From NCBI RefSeq assembly GCF_052056295.1, contig NZ_CP182493.1:3410001-3474000 (forward strand): a stretch of DNA of 64,000 nt, given 5' to 3'. Position 1 is the stretch's first letter; each line of letters begins with the position of its first letter. This stretch comes from Catenovulum sp052056295 (GTDB taxonomy: Bacteria; Pseudomonadota; Gammaproteobacteria; Enterobacterales; Alteromonadaceae). Shown piece after piece: positions 51,922-61,554 of this stretch. The position numbers and the translations under genes were made by a program. A model generated the notes under the pieces. The model made no database searches. It worked only from the letters and a program-made list of their open reading frames with translations, and had not been told where the DNA came from.

Positions 51922-52191
51922 ATGCAACCAGAAGTATTTGTCGACATATTACAAGAGGCCATGTTTATGGTTATCTTGCTGGTGAGTTTAGTTATTGTCC
52001 CTAGTATGATAGTTGGTTTAATTGTCTCCATATTTCAAGCCGCGACCTCTATCAATGAACAAACCTTAAGCTTTTTACCTAGGTTGCTTGTGACCTTAGC
52101 CGCTATTATTTATGGTGGTCATTGGGGTATGAACAAAGTGATGGACTACACCATAGACATGTTTACCCGTATTCCTCAGGTTGTTGGCTAA
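51922..52191 (+). CDS. fliQ: Flagellar export gate protein FliQ
   Basis: 89 residues with two membrane helices (about 14-38 and 52-73) and the SIFQAATSINEQTLSFLPR loop conserved in FliQ. TAGGAGTC Shine-Dalgarno upstream. Between fliP (19 bases) and fliR (3 bases). Confidence 0.96.
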   Translation: MQPEVFVDILQEAMFMVILLVSLVIVPSMIVGLIVSIFQAATSINEQTLSFLPRLLVTLAAIIYGGHWGMNKVMDYTIDMFTRIPQVVG

Positions 52192-52194
52192 ACC

Positions 52195-52968
52195 GTGACT
52201 TACACCACAGAACTTATCATGCAGTATATTGCGGATTTAATGCTGCCGTTTGTGCGCATTTCTGCTTTGCTGGTGGCTATGATAGGCTTTAGTGGTAAAT
52301 CTGTGCCAACTAAAGTTAAAGCACTGTTAGCTTTATCAATTGCTTTTATCGTCAGCCCTATGGTGCCTTCGAGTGGTTTCACCAATTTGTTTTCCCTTGA
52401 AGGGTTTTTATTGGTCATACAGCAAGTGTTGATTGGCGTATCAATCGGTTTTATTTCACAAATCTTTTTAAATACCTTCGTAATGGCGGGTCAGACAATT
52501 GCGGTACAAAGTGGTTTAGGTTTTGCTACTTTGGTTGATCCTGTGAACGGTATTAATACAGCTGCCGTCGGCCAGTTTTATATCATACTTGCAACGCTAG
52601 TTTTTTGGGCTATGGATGGGCATTTAGCTATGATCCAAATGTTGGTTTATAGTTTTGAAGCTATGCCAATTGGCTCTGGTTGGTTATCACTCGATAAAAT
52701 ATACAAAATTGTCGAGTGGGGTAAATGGTTATTTATCGCGACAATTACCATAGCTTTAACGCCGATAACCGCTATGTTAATCATAAATTTAACTTTCGGT
52801 ATTATGACGCGTGCAGCGCCTCAATTAAATATATTCTCTATCGGTTTTCCTGTGTCGCAAATAACAGGTTTGATAGTGGTGTGGATCAGTTTATCGGCCT
52901 TTATGCTGCATTTTGAAACTATCTGGGACAGTGCTGCTTTCCTTATGTGTGAAATTGCGGGGTGCTAA
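52195..52968 (+). CDS. fliR: Flagellar export gate protein FliR
   Basis: 257 residues, about six membrane helices, with FVRISALLVAM near the start and QIFLNTFVMAGQTIAVQSGLGFATLVDP typical of FliR. GTG start at 52195, 3 bases after fliQ. flhB follows 3 bases after its stop. Confidence 0.95.
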   Translation: MTYTTELIMQYIADLMLPFVRISALLVAMIGFSGKSVPTKVKALLALSIAFIVSPMVPSSGFTNLFSLEGFLLVIQQVLIGVSIGFISQIFLNTFVMAGQTIAVQSGLGFATLVDPVNGINTAAVGQFYIILATLVFWAMDGHLAMIQMLVYSFEAMPIGSGWLSLDKIYKIVEWGKWLFIATITIALTPITAMLIINLTFGIMTRAAPQLNIFSIGFPVSQITGLIVVWISLSAFMLHFETIWDSAAFLMCEIAGC

Positions 52969-52971
52969 TCT

Positions 52972-54105
52972 ATGGCAGCTGATGATCAAGACCGCACAGA
53001 AGAACCCACGGCGAAAAAGAAATCAGACGCAAGAAATAAAGGGCAAATACCGCGCTCACGTGAACTCGGTACTATGATGGTGCTTGTTGGTGGTGGTATT
53101 GGCTTTTTACTTTACGGCCACTATTTAGCCGGCGCACTGTTTCGCATGTTTAAACAAGGTTTTATCTTAGAGCGTGAAGATGCATTTGATATGAGCCGTA
53201 TGTTAGTACGGCTAGAAAATCTTCTGTTCGAAGTCACTTGGCCAGTATTGGCTGTGCTGATTGTGCTGGTGGTGTTTGCTGTTATCGGCAATGTCGCTGT
53301 TGGTGGTTACAATTTCTCGACCAAAGCTATGCAGCCTAAACTGAGTAAAATGAATCCAATTAATGGGATTAAACGCATTTTTGGTACACAAGGATTAATT
53401 GAGCTGGTTAAGTCGATTGCCAAAGTTGCTGTGGTTATTGGCACTGCTTACATGTGTTTTAACCTGTTTTACCAAGAGTTGTTGCACATTAATGTTGAGA
53501 ATATGCCATCTGGTTTATTCAAAGCGTTAGAAATTCTTATATGGGTGTTCTTAATTTTATCTTGTTCGTTAATCGTAATTACTTTGATTGACGTGCCGTA
53601 TCAGCTTTATCATCACAACGAACAGCTGAAGATGACCAAACAAGAAGTTAAAGACGAACACAAAAACTCAGAAGGTGATCCGCAAGTTAAAGGGCGTATA
53701 CGCTCAGCAATGTTTAGAGCTCACCAAAGACGTATGATGCAAGAAGTGCCAAAAGCCGATGTGGTGGTGACAAACCCGACCCACTTTGCCGTGGCGTTAA
53801 AATATGATCCATTAGGCACAGGTGCACCTAGGTTAGTTGCTAAAGGGGCGGATGAAATGGCCGCGCATATTCGAAAAATTGCCGAGGCACATCAAGTTCC
53901 TATTCTAACCGCGCCTATGTTGGCGAGGGCAATTTATTATACAACTGAGTTTGAAGAAGAAATACCTGAAAAGCTTTTTGCCGCCGTTGCACAAGTTTTG
54001 GCTTATGTATTTGCACTGCGCGATTATAAAAAAGGCAAGGTGAAAAAGCGGCCTAAACAATTTACCCCGAGTAAATTACCTATACCGCCTGATATGCATT
54101 ATTAA
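52972..54105 (+). CDS. flhB: Flagellar export switch protein FlhB
   Basis: Substrate-specificity switch of the export gate. 377 residues. N-terminal DQDRTEEPTAKKKSDAR, four membrane helices, and autocleavage motif NPTH at 268-271, where cleavage before Pro269 changes specificity. Ends KLPIPPDMHY. In most polar systems flhA-flhF-flhG-fliA follow; here the next gene is an unrelated convergent TraB/GumN gene, so the cluster ends at flhB. Confidence 0.97.
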   Translation: MAADDQDRTEEPTAKKKSDARNKGQIPRSRELGTMMVLVGGGIGFLLYGHYLAGALFRMFKQGFILEREDAFDMSRMLVRLENLLFEVTWPVLAVLIVLVVFAVIGNVAVGGYNFSTKAMQPKLSKMNPINGIKRIFGTQGLIELVKSIAKVAVVIGTAYMCFNLFYQELLHINVENMPSGLFKALEILIWVFLILSCSLIVITLIDVPYQLYHHNEQLKMTKQEVKDEHKNSEGDPQVKGRIRSAMFRAHQRRMMQEVPKADVVVTNPTHFAVALKYDPLGTGAPRLVAKGADEMAAHIRKIAEAHQVPILTAPMLARAIYYTTEFEEEIPEKLFAAVAQVLAYVFALRDYKKGKVKKRPKQFTPSKLPIPPDMHY

Positions 54106-54122
54106 GTGTTGCAGTTAGTTGA

Positions 54123-55004
54123 TTATTGTACGCGTTTAACACTCACACCTTGTTGCTCAAAGTGTTGAATGATATTGCCTTCACCAACCATATGCATTAA
54201 TCCAACTGCGATAACAACATTACCTGTTTTTACCTCGGCGATTAATTTTTTCATCCAATTTTGGTTACGCTCTTTTAATAAAGTATCTAACACAAAATCT
54301 GTGCTTGGGTATTCAGCTAAACCTAGGGTTAACAGTTTTTCTAGTTGCTCAATCTCACCATTTTGCCACATGTCGGCTAGATGTTTGATTGTGTACTCGT
54401 TCGTTTCAATTTGCGCTAAGGTATCGACTAACAACTCTTCACTTATACCTGAATTCGCAAAAAATCCGAGCTGTTGTTCTAGACTTTCTAATCCGCTCAC
54501 TTGGACTTGGTTAGCTCGTGCATGTTGCATCAAGATATCATCAATAGCTTGGGTAAAGTCGAGCCCAGCTATTTGTCCTTCGATAATGCCCAATTGCAAT
54601 GCGACAAACCAAGGTGTAAAAGCGCTAAAGGCATTTTCTGGGATCCCTTTGTTTTGCTGGTACCTGAGTAAACTTTGCCAAGTTTTATCGTCAACTTGTT
54701 GTTGCAGGTTTTTGCCGTTAGTGAGCAGTGCTACTTTCAACGCTAATTCTTGCTGTTGCTCGGCTGAATATTGCGCTAAATCGACTTCGGTGATTAGTAA
54801 ACGTGCATTAGTAATTTTGTTTTTAACTAAACCCAGTGAATTATCATTACGCATAACTTGGGTGGAAGCGTGAATTGTGCCAAACACCCAAGAGGTTTTA
54901 TCCTGATATTCAAGTTTCCAAAGTGCAGGCTGAGCAGCCTGCACTGAATTAACAGCCAACAATAAAACAAATAATATTTGGCAAGGGAATTTAATAAAGC
55001 GCAT
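54123..55004 (-). CDS. TraB/GumN family protein
   Basis: 293 residues with a signal peptide (about 1-23, cleaved at VQA-AQ). The TraB/GumN pattern is present: N-terminal GTIHAS, the ITEVDL strand, and C-terminal GLMHMVGEGNII (two GxxH motifs and acidic residues forming the putative metal site). Members have been proposed as Tiki-like metalloproteases, but no bacterial function is settled. Starts 1 base after the S41 peptidase stop, with GGAG placed inside the end of that gene, so the two are co-translated. Confidence 0.85.
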   Translation of the reverse strand: MRFIKFPCQILFVLLLAVNSVQAAQPALWKLEYQDKTSWVFGTIHASTQVMRNDNSLGLVKNKITNARLLITEVDLAQYSAEQQQELALKVALLTNGKNLQQQVDDKTWQSLLRYQQNKGIPENAFSAFTPWFVALQLGIIEGQIAGLDFTQAIDDILMQHARANQVQVSGLESLEQQLGFFANSGISEELLVDTLAQIETNEYTIKHLADMWQNGEIEQLEKLLTLGLAEYPSTDFVLDTLLKERNQNWMKKLIAEVKTGNVVIAVGLMHMVGEGNIIQHFEQQGVSVKRVQ

Positions 55005-55005
55005 A

Positions 55006-56370
55006 TTATTTTTTCTCCAACCACATGCCTTGCGGTTTATTGTTAGGTGGGATAATTAATGCTTCTTCATTTAATGGGCGAGCTAACGAGCTGCTGCATG
55101 ACGAGTAACCGCTATTAATATAACTAACCGCTTTCGCAAATACTGGATCTTGCATGCTGGTCCATGGATAGATGTTGCTGCTTTCGGAAACGGCACAATC
55201 AGGCGCTAAACCATTTAAATAATCACCAAAACCGACTGCATTATTTGTTTGGAAATTTACTGCTAATAAGGTTTCGTCACAGTAGTCATCTGGTAAAAAG
55301 CCGACTGGCTTACCATAAGTACTTTCTCCTATAGTATGCACTGTAATATATGGGTCTAAACTATTGATTAATACTTCGCTCGCCGAAGCCGAATAATCAT
55401 TGGTTAAAATAGTTAAGTTATCTAGATTTAAGCTATTTTGCCTAATGTAATTGATATGGCTTGTCACACTGCCGTTGAGTTCGGTGTAGATCAATTCTTC
55501 AGTACGGGCAACTCCACCATACTCACTGTTATTTGGATTAAACTCAAACTCCAGAAATATTTGGTTGTAGATTGTATCTCCAGCAAGATATAACGCGAGC
55601 TCAGCGGCTACACTGACTAAACCACCAGTGTTGTTGCGTAAATCTAATACAAAATGATCAAAGTCTTGCGATTTTAAATAACTAAAAGCTTGTTTTAGTT
55701 CAGCTGGAGATGGTTCTAAGAAACCATTTTGGAAACCCAGATAGGCAATTTTGCCTGCGTTACTATCAATAATTTCTACTTCGGTCACTGTATTTACTTG
55801 GTACTGTGATTTTGCCAAAGTTGCACTTTTTTCAGCACCATTGCTATCACGCCAGACAAATTCAAGCTCATAGCCATTTTGGTCTGGGCCGAATGCTTCT
55901 GAGTAAGCTGTATAATTTCCATAATATAGGTACTCGTATAATTTGGACGCGGCTACCTCTCCAATCGAGACAAGTTGGTCTCCTCGAGTAATACCTGCAT
56001 TTGCCGCGGCGGAATTATTAAACGATTGCACAACAACAATTCGGCTACCTGGCGCTGCCGCGAGCTCTATACCATAACCGAAGTTGTTACCGGCAATACT
56101 ATCTTGCCAATCATCACTATTTAATACCACGCTGAATCTATCTTTGCTTGGCAGTACGTCGTTTAATAGTTGATTACTGTCTTCATACAAATTAAATGAA
56201 GTTGATGGTGAAGAGAGCTCGTCATACCATAAATAGTCTTGCTCTAAGGTTTGATACCAATGCGAGTGGATATCTTGTTTTGAGCATTGGCCACCATCAT
56301 CAGAGCCGCCACAGGCAGTTAAAAATATTGAACAAGCGAGTCCAATGCTTAGGCATTTTGCTTTGCGCAT
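55006..56370 (-). CDS. S41-family peptidase lipoprotein with PDZ domain
   Basis: 454 residues. Lipobox LTAC (Cys20) predicts a lipoprotein. PDZ-like region (about 110-180: GYGIELAAAPGSRIVVVQSFNNSAAANAGITRGDQLVSIG), then the S41/C-terminal-processing protease core with nucleophile Ser in NDYSASASEVLINSL and FVLDLRNNTGG. The usual downstream Lys dyad partner is not obvious to me. AAGGGA Shine-Dalgarno. Coupled to the TraB/GumN gene. Confidence 0.85.
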   Translation of the reverse strand: MRKAKCLSIGLACSIFLTACGGSDDGGQCSKQDIHSHWYQTLEQDYLWYDELSSPSTSFNLYEDSNQLLNDVLPSKDRFSVVLNSDDWQDSIAGNNFGYGIELAAAPGSRIVVVQSFNNSAAANAGITRGDQLVSIGEVAASKLYEYLYYGNYTAYSEAFGPDQNGYELEFVWRDSNGAEKSATLAKSQYQVNTVTEVEIIDSNAGKIAYLGFQNGFLEPSPAELKQAFSYLKSQDFDHFVLDLRNNTGGLVSVAAELALYLAGDTIYNQIFLEFEFNPNNSEYGGVARTEELIYTELNGSVTSHINYIRQNSLNLDNLTILTNDYSASASEVLINSLDPYITVHTIGESTYGKPVGFLPDDYCDETLLAVNFQTNNAVGFGDYLNGLAPDCAVSESSNIYPWTSMQDPVFAKAVSYINSGYSSCSSSLARPLNEEALIIPPNNKPQGMWLEKK

Positions 56371-56487
56371 AAAATAGTCCCTTTATTTAAAGAATTGTTA
56401 TCGATTTCGGTGGCTTAGGATATGGATAAGCGCTTGTGAACGCAAGAGATTATTTTTGATTGTTAAACGCTGGTTAATTTATGCCAA

Positions 56488-57075
56488 TTAAAAATGGAAG
56501 CTACCTTGCACACCATAAATTTTGTTTTCAGCAATGATTTGTGCGTGGATCCCCGCCGATACAGATTGGCTAAAAAAGTATTCTCCCGAAAACTTAAACC
56601 CAACTTCTTTGTCTGCTGTTTCTAAGTTGGCTTGCTGCTGCTCTTTGGGCACACGATAAATTATTGCACTATAGAGCTGAATTGCCTGATTAAGACGGTA
56701 TTGAGTGCCTGCCTCAATCGCAAGATGTTTGATTGGCTGATCTGTTGCAGATTGTGTGCTGTTTTCTTGATATAACATTGCGGCTTTAATATCTAACTGC
56801 GCGGTAACAGGCATTGCATAACCAGCGCCTGCCTGTAAATTAAGCTGATTCACAGGACTATTTTGTTCCGCGACAATATACAAACGCTCGTGCACTGTGT
56901 TTTTGGGGCTGATTGTAAAGTTAGATAAGCTTGAAGGATCGAGTTGGAAATAGCTCATTGAACTTTGGGTAATATCAAAGGATTTGTCAATGGCTGAACA
57001 AACAGGTGCAAAAGCGTACAAGGCTACACTGATTAAAGCGAGTAGACGCACGCGCAAATATTGCAATTTCTCCAT
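56488..57075 (-). CDS. Putative small outer-membrane beta-barrel protein
   Basis: 195 residues, family not recognised. Signal peptide (about 1-28, LLALISVALYAFAPVCSA). Alternating hydrophobic/polar strands and the terminal VQGSFHF with C-terminal Phe suggest an outer-membrane barrel inserted by Bam. I chose the ATG at 57075 (MEKLQYLRV) because GGAG lies about 8 bases upstream; the frame opens 8 codons earlier at 57099. Stand-alone gene between S41 and orn. Confidence 0.6.
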   Translation of the reverse strand: MEKLQYLRVRLLALISVALYAFAPVCSAIDKSFDITQSSMSYFQLDPSSLSNFTISPKNTVHERLYIVAEQNSPVNQLNLQAGAGYAMPVTAQLDIKAAMLYQENSTQSATDQPIKHLAIEAGTQYRLNQAIQLYSAIIYRVPKEQQQANLETADKEVGFKFSGEYFFSQSVSAGIHAQIIAENKIYGVQGSFHF

Positions 57076-57285
57076 AATCTGTGCTCCAACAATTCTCAAT
57101 TTTTATTTGTTTTTGTACTGTGTAACCTAAAACTGAACTGCTAATTTGTTACTTGAAGTTCAGGTTAAGCTAGCTTTTTAAGTGTAGATTAAAATAGGTA
57201 GTTTGCAGAAAAAATATACAATTTTTTGTCGGTGGAAGAGGAGAGTGCGCCAACTTGTTGAATTGACGCAATATATATCGAAAAA

Positions 57286-57834
57286 TTATTTTAGTTTAAA
57301 AAAATCTTGTTTGTAACGAGCCAATTCTTCGATGGATTCGTGGATATCTTCTAAAGCTAGATGAGTCCCTTTCTTTTTATAATCGCTAACGAGTTCAGGT
57401 CTCCAGCGACGAGCAAGTTCTTTGATTGTACTAACGTCTAAGTTGCGATAATGGAAAAAGGCTTCTAGCTCTTGCATATGCACAAACATAAAGCGGCGAT
57501 CTTGATTGATGCTATTGCCACACATAGGTGACTTGCCAGCTGGTACATATTGTTGCAAAAATTCAATGGTACGCTTCTGAGCTTCTTCAATTGTGGTATT
57601 ACTGTCACGACATCTTTGAGTTAGTCCTGATTTACCATGTTGGTTAATGCACCACTCATCCATATTATCCAAAACTTCGTCTGGTTGATGGATCGCAAAT
57701 ACTGGCCCTTCTGCAATAATATTTAATTCACTGTCGGTGACTATGGTTGCGATTTCCAACACTTTATCTGTATCTGGATCTAAACCTGTCATTTCCAAGT
57801 CTAGCCAAATAAGATTATTTTCATTAAATGACAT
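57286..57834 (-). CDS. orn: Oligoribonuclease
   Basis: Degrades 2-5 nt RNAs and pGpG, the product of EAL c-di-GMP phosphodiesterases, so it is relevant to the EAL proteins in this window. 182 residues (E. coli 181). DEDDh exonuclease: WLDLEMTGLDP (Exo I), CGNSINQDRRF (Exo II) and KKGTHLALEDI (Exo III). AGGAAT Shine-Dalgarno. Divergent from rsgA, as in E. coli. Confidence 0.98.
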   Translation of the reverse strand: MSFNENNLIWLDLEMTGLDPDTDKVLEIATIVTDSELNIIAEGPVFAIHQPDEVLDNMDEWCINQHGKSGLTQRCRDSNTTIEEAQKRTIEFLQQYVPAGKSPMCGNSINQDRRFMFVHMQELEAFFHYRNLDVSTIKELARRWRPELVSDYKKKGTHLALEDIHESIEELARYKQDFFKLK

Positions 57835-57967
57835 ATAGTATTCCTACTAACCCCTCAAAAGGTACAACTTTCAATTAATCTGTGTACATTCCTAAAACTT
57901 TATCGCCAAATTGGTGTAAAGTACTCTTCGTTTTTAGTTTAACTGATTATTGATAAAAAGTAGCACC

Positions 57968-59008
57968 GTGACGAAAAAAAAGAAACTAACCAAACAACAA
58001 CTTAGGCGCATGCGATCTAATCGTAGCAGAAAAATAGAACAAACTAGAAATAATCCGGAAAATTTATCGGAAGATTGTCTATTAGGCCCTGCTCGTCATG
58101 GTGTTGTTATTAGTAGATATGGTCAGCAAGCCGACATTGAAAACGAACAAGGTGAACTTATTCGTTGTGATATGCGTCGCACGGTTGAATCCATAGTTGC
58201 TGGTGACAAGGTCATTTGGCATGAAGTGCAGTCTGAAGGTGGTGCACAAGGTGTCATTGAGGCTGTTGAAGAAAGGGAGTCGGTACTAACGCGCCCAGAC
58301 TTTTACGATGGGGTAAAAGCGGTTGCAGCTAATATTGAACAAGTGGTTGTTTTATCTTCAATATTACCCGAATTATCTTGGCAAATTATCGACCGCTATT
58401 TGGTTGCTGTTGAACAAATGGGTGCACATCCAGTTGTGGTGATTAACAAGGTTGATTTGCTTGATAGTGCAAAACAGGCTGATATTCAAAAAATAGCCGA
58501 TTATTATCAATCAATTGGATATCCAGTTCATTTACTCAGTGTTAAAACGCAACAAGGTTTTGAAACTATTGCGCAATTGCTGCAAAACAAAGTTTCTATT
58601 GTGGTTGGTCAATCTGGTGTAGGCAAATCTTCTTTGGTCAACAAACTATTACCTGACACGAATGCGCAAACGGGTGATGTATCCGATGTGTCTGGTTTGG
58701 GTACACATACTACAACAGTCGCTAAACTCTATCATTTACCGACAGGTGGCGATTTAATTGACTCTCCAGGTGTGCGCGAATTTGCTTTATGGCACTTAAG
58801 TGCTGAAGAAATTTTTGACGGTTTTGTTGAGTTTGCGCAATACCGCGGCAATTGCAAATTTCGTGACTGCAAACATTTAGACGATCCAAAATGTGGATTA
58901 AAAGACGCTGTTGAGCAAGGGTTAATATTGGCTTCGAGGTTGGAAAATTACCATAAAATTTTGCAATCTATTGCTGAAAATAAACCAGCTCATAGCAAAC
59001 ATTATTAA
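57968..59008 (+). CDS. rsgA: Ribosome small subunit-dependent GTPase RsgA
   Basis: Late 30S assembly GTPase. 346 residues (E. coli 350). OB-fold, then circularly permuted GTPase with NKVDLLD (G4) before GQSGVGKSSLVN (G1) and DSPGVREF (G3), and a C-terminal zinc motif (CKFRDCKHLDDPKCGL). GTG at 57968 (MTKKKKLTKQQLRRM) fits the family basic start; a TTG at 57950 adds six residues. The orn|rsgA-psd order matches E. coli. Confidence 0.95.
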   Translation: MTKKKKLTKQQLRRMRSNRSRKIEQTRNNPENLSEDCLLGPARHGVVISRYGQQADIENEQGELIRCDMRRTVESIVAGDKVIWHEVQSEGGAQGVIEAVEERESVLTRPDFYDGVKAVAANIEQVVVLSSILPELSWQIIDRYLVAVEQMGAHPVVVINKVDLLDSAKQADIQKIADYYQSIGYPVHLLSVKTQQGFETIAQLLQNKVSIVVGQSGVGKSSLVNKLLPDTNAQTGDVSDVSGLGTHTTTVAKLYHLPTGGDLIDSPGVREFALWHLSAEEIFDGFVEFAQYRGNCKFRDCKHLDDPKCGLKDAVEQGLILASRLENYHKILQSIAENKPAHSKHY

Positions 59009-59105
59009 GCTTAATGACCGACAGCATTAGACCTAATCCGTCATTGTCGGTATTATGCGTGTTATATAAAACATCTTGCGCTATTCATTATTAAAGGAAC
59101 TTTCG

Positions 59106-59960
59106 GTGTCTGTAGAAAAATTCAAAGTTGCACTTCAATATTTAGTACCACAACATCTTATTTCAAGGTTTATTGGTAAAATTGCAGCTAGTCGAAATAA
59201 ATTTATTAGCCAAACCTTTATCCGCTTATTTGCTAAAAACTATCAAATTCAATTGAAGGATACACAAGTTCAAAAATTTTCTGAATTCGCTAGTTTCAAC
59301 GACTTTTTTACCCGGGCTTTGTTGCCAGATGCTCGACCTATTGCTGACACAGACATAGTGTCGCCAGTAGATGGGGAAGTGAGTCAGTTGGGACCAATTG
59401 ATGGCGATGCTATCTTTCAGGCTAAAGGGCACAATTATAGTTTGACGCAATTGTTAGGTGGTGACGAAGAAAACGCACAGCCGTTTCACAATGGTGTTTT
59501 TAGCACTATTTATTTATCACCAAGTGATTATCACAGAATTCACATGCCGTGCACTGGTAAATTAAAACGCATGGTGTATGTACCAGGCAAATTATTTTCA
59601 GTGAATCAAGCAACAACTCGGAATGTTGATGGGCTATTTGCGCGTAACGAACGTGTTGTCTGCGTATTTGACACTGAATATGGCGAAATGGCTTTGGTGC
59701 TGGTGGGGGCTATGATAGTCGCGAGCATAGAAACAACTTGGGCTGGTGTTATAACACCGCCTGCTGGCAAACGTCCTTTTACATGGCACTATAATCACGA
59801 CAATGCGCCTGTCATTGAAAAAGGCCAAGAGATGGGGCGCTTTAAATTAGGTTCAACTGTAGTATTGGCATTTGAGCCGGGTGCAATTGAATTTGATGCA
59901 GCTATTGATGCCGCTAGCAAAGTTACATTAGGTCAGGCTCTCGCATCATCAATTAAGTAG
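59106..59960 (+). CDS. psd: Phosphatidylserine decarboxylase proenzyme
   Basis: Makes phosphatidylethanolamine at the inner membrane. 284 residues. The LGST self-cleavage site (RFKLGSTVVLAF) that generates the pyruvoyl group is intact; YLSPSDYHRIHMPC and FARNERVVCVFDTE are typical. GTG at 59106 (MSVEKFKVALQYLVPQH) chosen because AAAGGAAC precedes it; the frame opens earlier at 59076. Lacks the long acidic C-terminus of the E. coli enzyme. Confidence 0.96.
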   Translation: MSVEKFKVALQYLVPQHLISRFIGKIAASRNKFISQTFIRLFAKNYQIQLKDTQVQKFSEFASFNDFFTRALLPDARPIADTDIVSPVDGEVSQLGPIDGDAIFQAKGHNYSLTQLLGGDEENAQPFHNGVFSTIYLSPSDYHRIHMPCTGKLKRMVYVPGKLFSVNQATTRNVDGLFARNERVVCVFDTEYGEMALVLVGAMIVASIETTWAGVITPPAGKRPFTWHYNHDNAPVIEKGQEMGRFKLGSTVVLAFEPGAIEFDAAIDAASKVTLGQALASSIK

Positions 59961-59965
59961 TTTTC

Positions 59966-60847
59966 ATGTCGCAACAATTAAATTCTGCAGCACAGCGTAA
60001 AAGTGCTTTGCTGCAGGTTCACCTTGGCGTATTGCTACTTGGCGGTACGGCCTTATTCTCCAAAATTATTCCGCTTGATGGTGCTGCGATTTCATTTGCA
60101 CGCGCTTGTGTTGCAGCTTTAGTGTTAACTCTGTTGGTTAAGGTAACTGAAGGCAGAGTGCGTTTAAATAGTTTGCGCGACTACCGCAACGGTATTATTT
60201 TAGGCGTGTTGATGGCTGTGCATTGGGTAACCTATTTTTATGCCATGCAGTTTTCTACTGTGGCGACAGGTATGATTGCTTTGTACACCTATCCAGTCAT
60301 GATAGTTTTGATAGAACCCCTGTTAAATAAACAACTGCCACATAAACTCGATTTTATGATGGCTTTGTTTGTACTTGCTGGGGTTGGCCTTATGGTGCCA
60401 GAGTTGTCACTTGAAAGTGAATATACAGTCGGTATTTTACTCGGTGTTTTGTCTGCTGTCTTTTTTGCCGCGCGCAACATTATGAGCCACAGAGTTTTTT
60501 CGCACTACTCAGGCATGAAAAATATGATGTTTCAATCAAGCATCATCGCCTGTGTTTTATTGCCTTTTGAATACCACCATTTTGCCGAATTGCCCCTGAG
60601 CACGTTCGCTTGGATTATCTTATTAGGTGTACTCTTTACTGCATTACCACATTCTTTGATTGTAAATGGATTGCGTAGCATAAAAGCAAAAACAATGAGT
60701 TTGGTGTCTTGTTTATCGCCGTTTTATGGCACTATATTTGCTGCTGTGTTGTTAACTGAATATCCAAGTTGGCAAACTTTAGTGGGTGGCACACTTGTGG
60801 TTTCCGCTGCTGTGTACGAAACTTTGAGTGGACATAAACGAGGGTAA
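59966..60847 (+). CDS. EamA/DMT-family transporter
   Basis: 293 residues with about ten membrane helices in two EamA repeats (first ending near residue 145). Substrate unknown; such proteins export amino acids or metabolites. Starts 5 bases after psd and ends 5 bases before the glycerophosphodiesterase, so the three probably share a transcript. Confidence 0.87.
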   Translation: MSQQLNSAAQRKSALLQVHLGVLLLGGTALFSKIIPLDGAAISFARACVAALVLTLLVKVTEGRVRLNSLRDYRNGIILGVLMAVHWVTYFYAMQFSTVATGMIALYTYPVMIVLIEPLLNKQLPHKLDFMMALFVLAGVGLMVPELSLESEYTVGILLGVLSAVFFAARNIMSHRVFSHYSGMKNMMFQSSIIACVLLPFEYHHFAELPLSTFAWIILLGVLFTALPHSLIVNGLRSIKAKTMSLVSCLSPFYGTIFAAVLLTEYPSWQTLVGGTLVVSAAVYETLSGHKRG

Positions 60848-60852
60848 ATCAA

Positions 60853-61554
60853 ATGTTTATTTGGGCACACAGAGGCGCGAGTGGCATAGCGCCGGAAAAC
60901 ACATTACAAGCGTTCGAACAAGCTATTGAAGCTGGTGCTGATGGCATTGAACTCGATGTACAAATTGTTGAAGATGTGCCTATTGTATTGCATGACGCTT
61001 GGCTACAGAAAACCACCAATGGATTGGGGTTAGTGCGCTCTTCAACACTAGAATATGTGCAAAGTTTAGATGCTGGCAATGGTCAAGCTGTACCAAGCTT
61101 GCAGCAAACTTTAGCTACAATTGCTGGGCGTTGCCAAGTTAACATAGAAATTAAAGCGCCGAATAGTGCAGGTTTAGTTGCGCAAGATATACAGTTGGCG
61201 CTTGATAATGCTTGGTTTAAACCTGAACAATTGATTGTATCTTCATTTGATCATAAACAATTGCAACAATTTGCCAGCTTAATGCCGAACATACGCATTG
61301 GCGCTTTGACTGCCTGTTTACCGACTGATAATAGTCGCTTCGCAGTTGAACTAAAGGCGTGGTCACTGCATTGCAACCGTGACTTTATTGATATAGAGCT
61401 AGTTAAAGACGCACAAGCTCAAGGTTTGAAAGTTTACGTTTATACGGTTAATCACGTAGAGGATATTACCTTGATGCAATCACTCGGCGTAGACGGTATT
61501 TTTACTGATTACCCAGCTAGAGCTATACAGTACTTTAAGGCTAATTGTCAGTAA
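60853..61554 (+). CDS. Cytosolic glycerophosphodiester phosphodiesterase
   Basis: 233 residues. GDPD TIM barrel: HRGASGIAPENT with catalytic His, ELDVQIVEDVPIVLHD with metal ligands and second His, VNIEIKA, and YTVNHVED near the end. Like E. coli UgpQ it lacks a signal peptide and should release glycerol-3-phosphate from phospholipid head groups. Last 14 bases overlap the convergent SPOR-like gene. Confidence 0.9.
   Translation: MFIWAHRGASGIAPENTLQAFEQAIEAGADGIELDVQIVEDVPIVLHDAWLQKTTNGLGLVRSSTLEYVQSLDAGNGQAVPSLQQTLATIAGRCQVNIEIKAPNSAGLVAQDIQLALDNAWFKPEQLIVSSFDHKQLQQFASLMPNIRIGALTACLPTDNSRFAVELKAWSLHCNRDFIDIELVKDAQAQGLKVYVYTVNHVEDITLMQSLGVDGIFTDYPARAIQYFKANCQ

Noticed and set aside
59009..59100. 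Inverted repeat ACCGACA / TGTCGGT between rsgA and psd
   Set aside because: Arms are 7 bp with a long loop and no T run; cannot be called a terminator with confidence.
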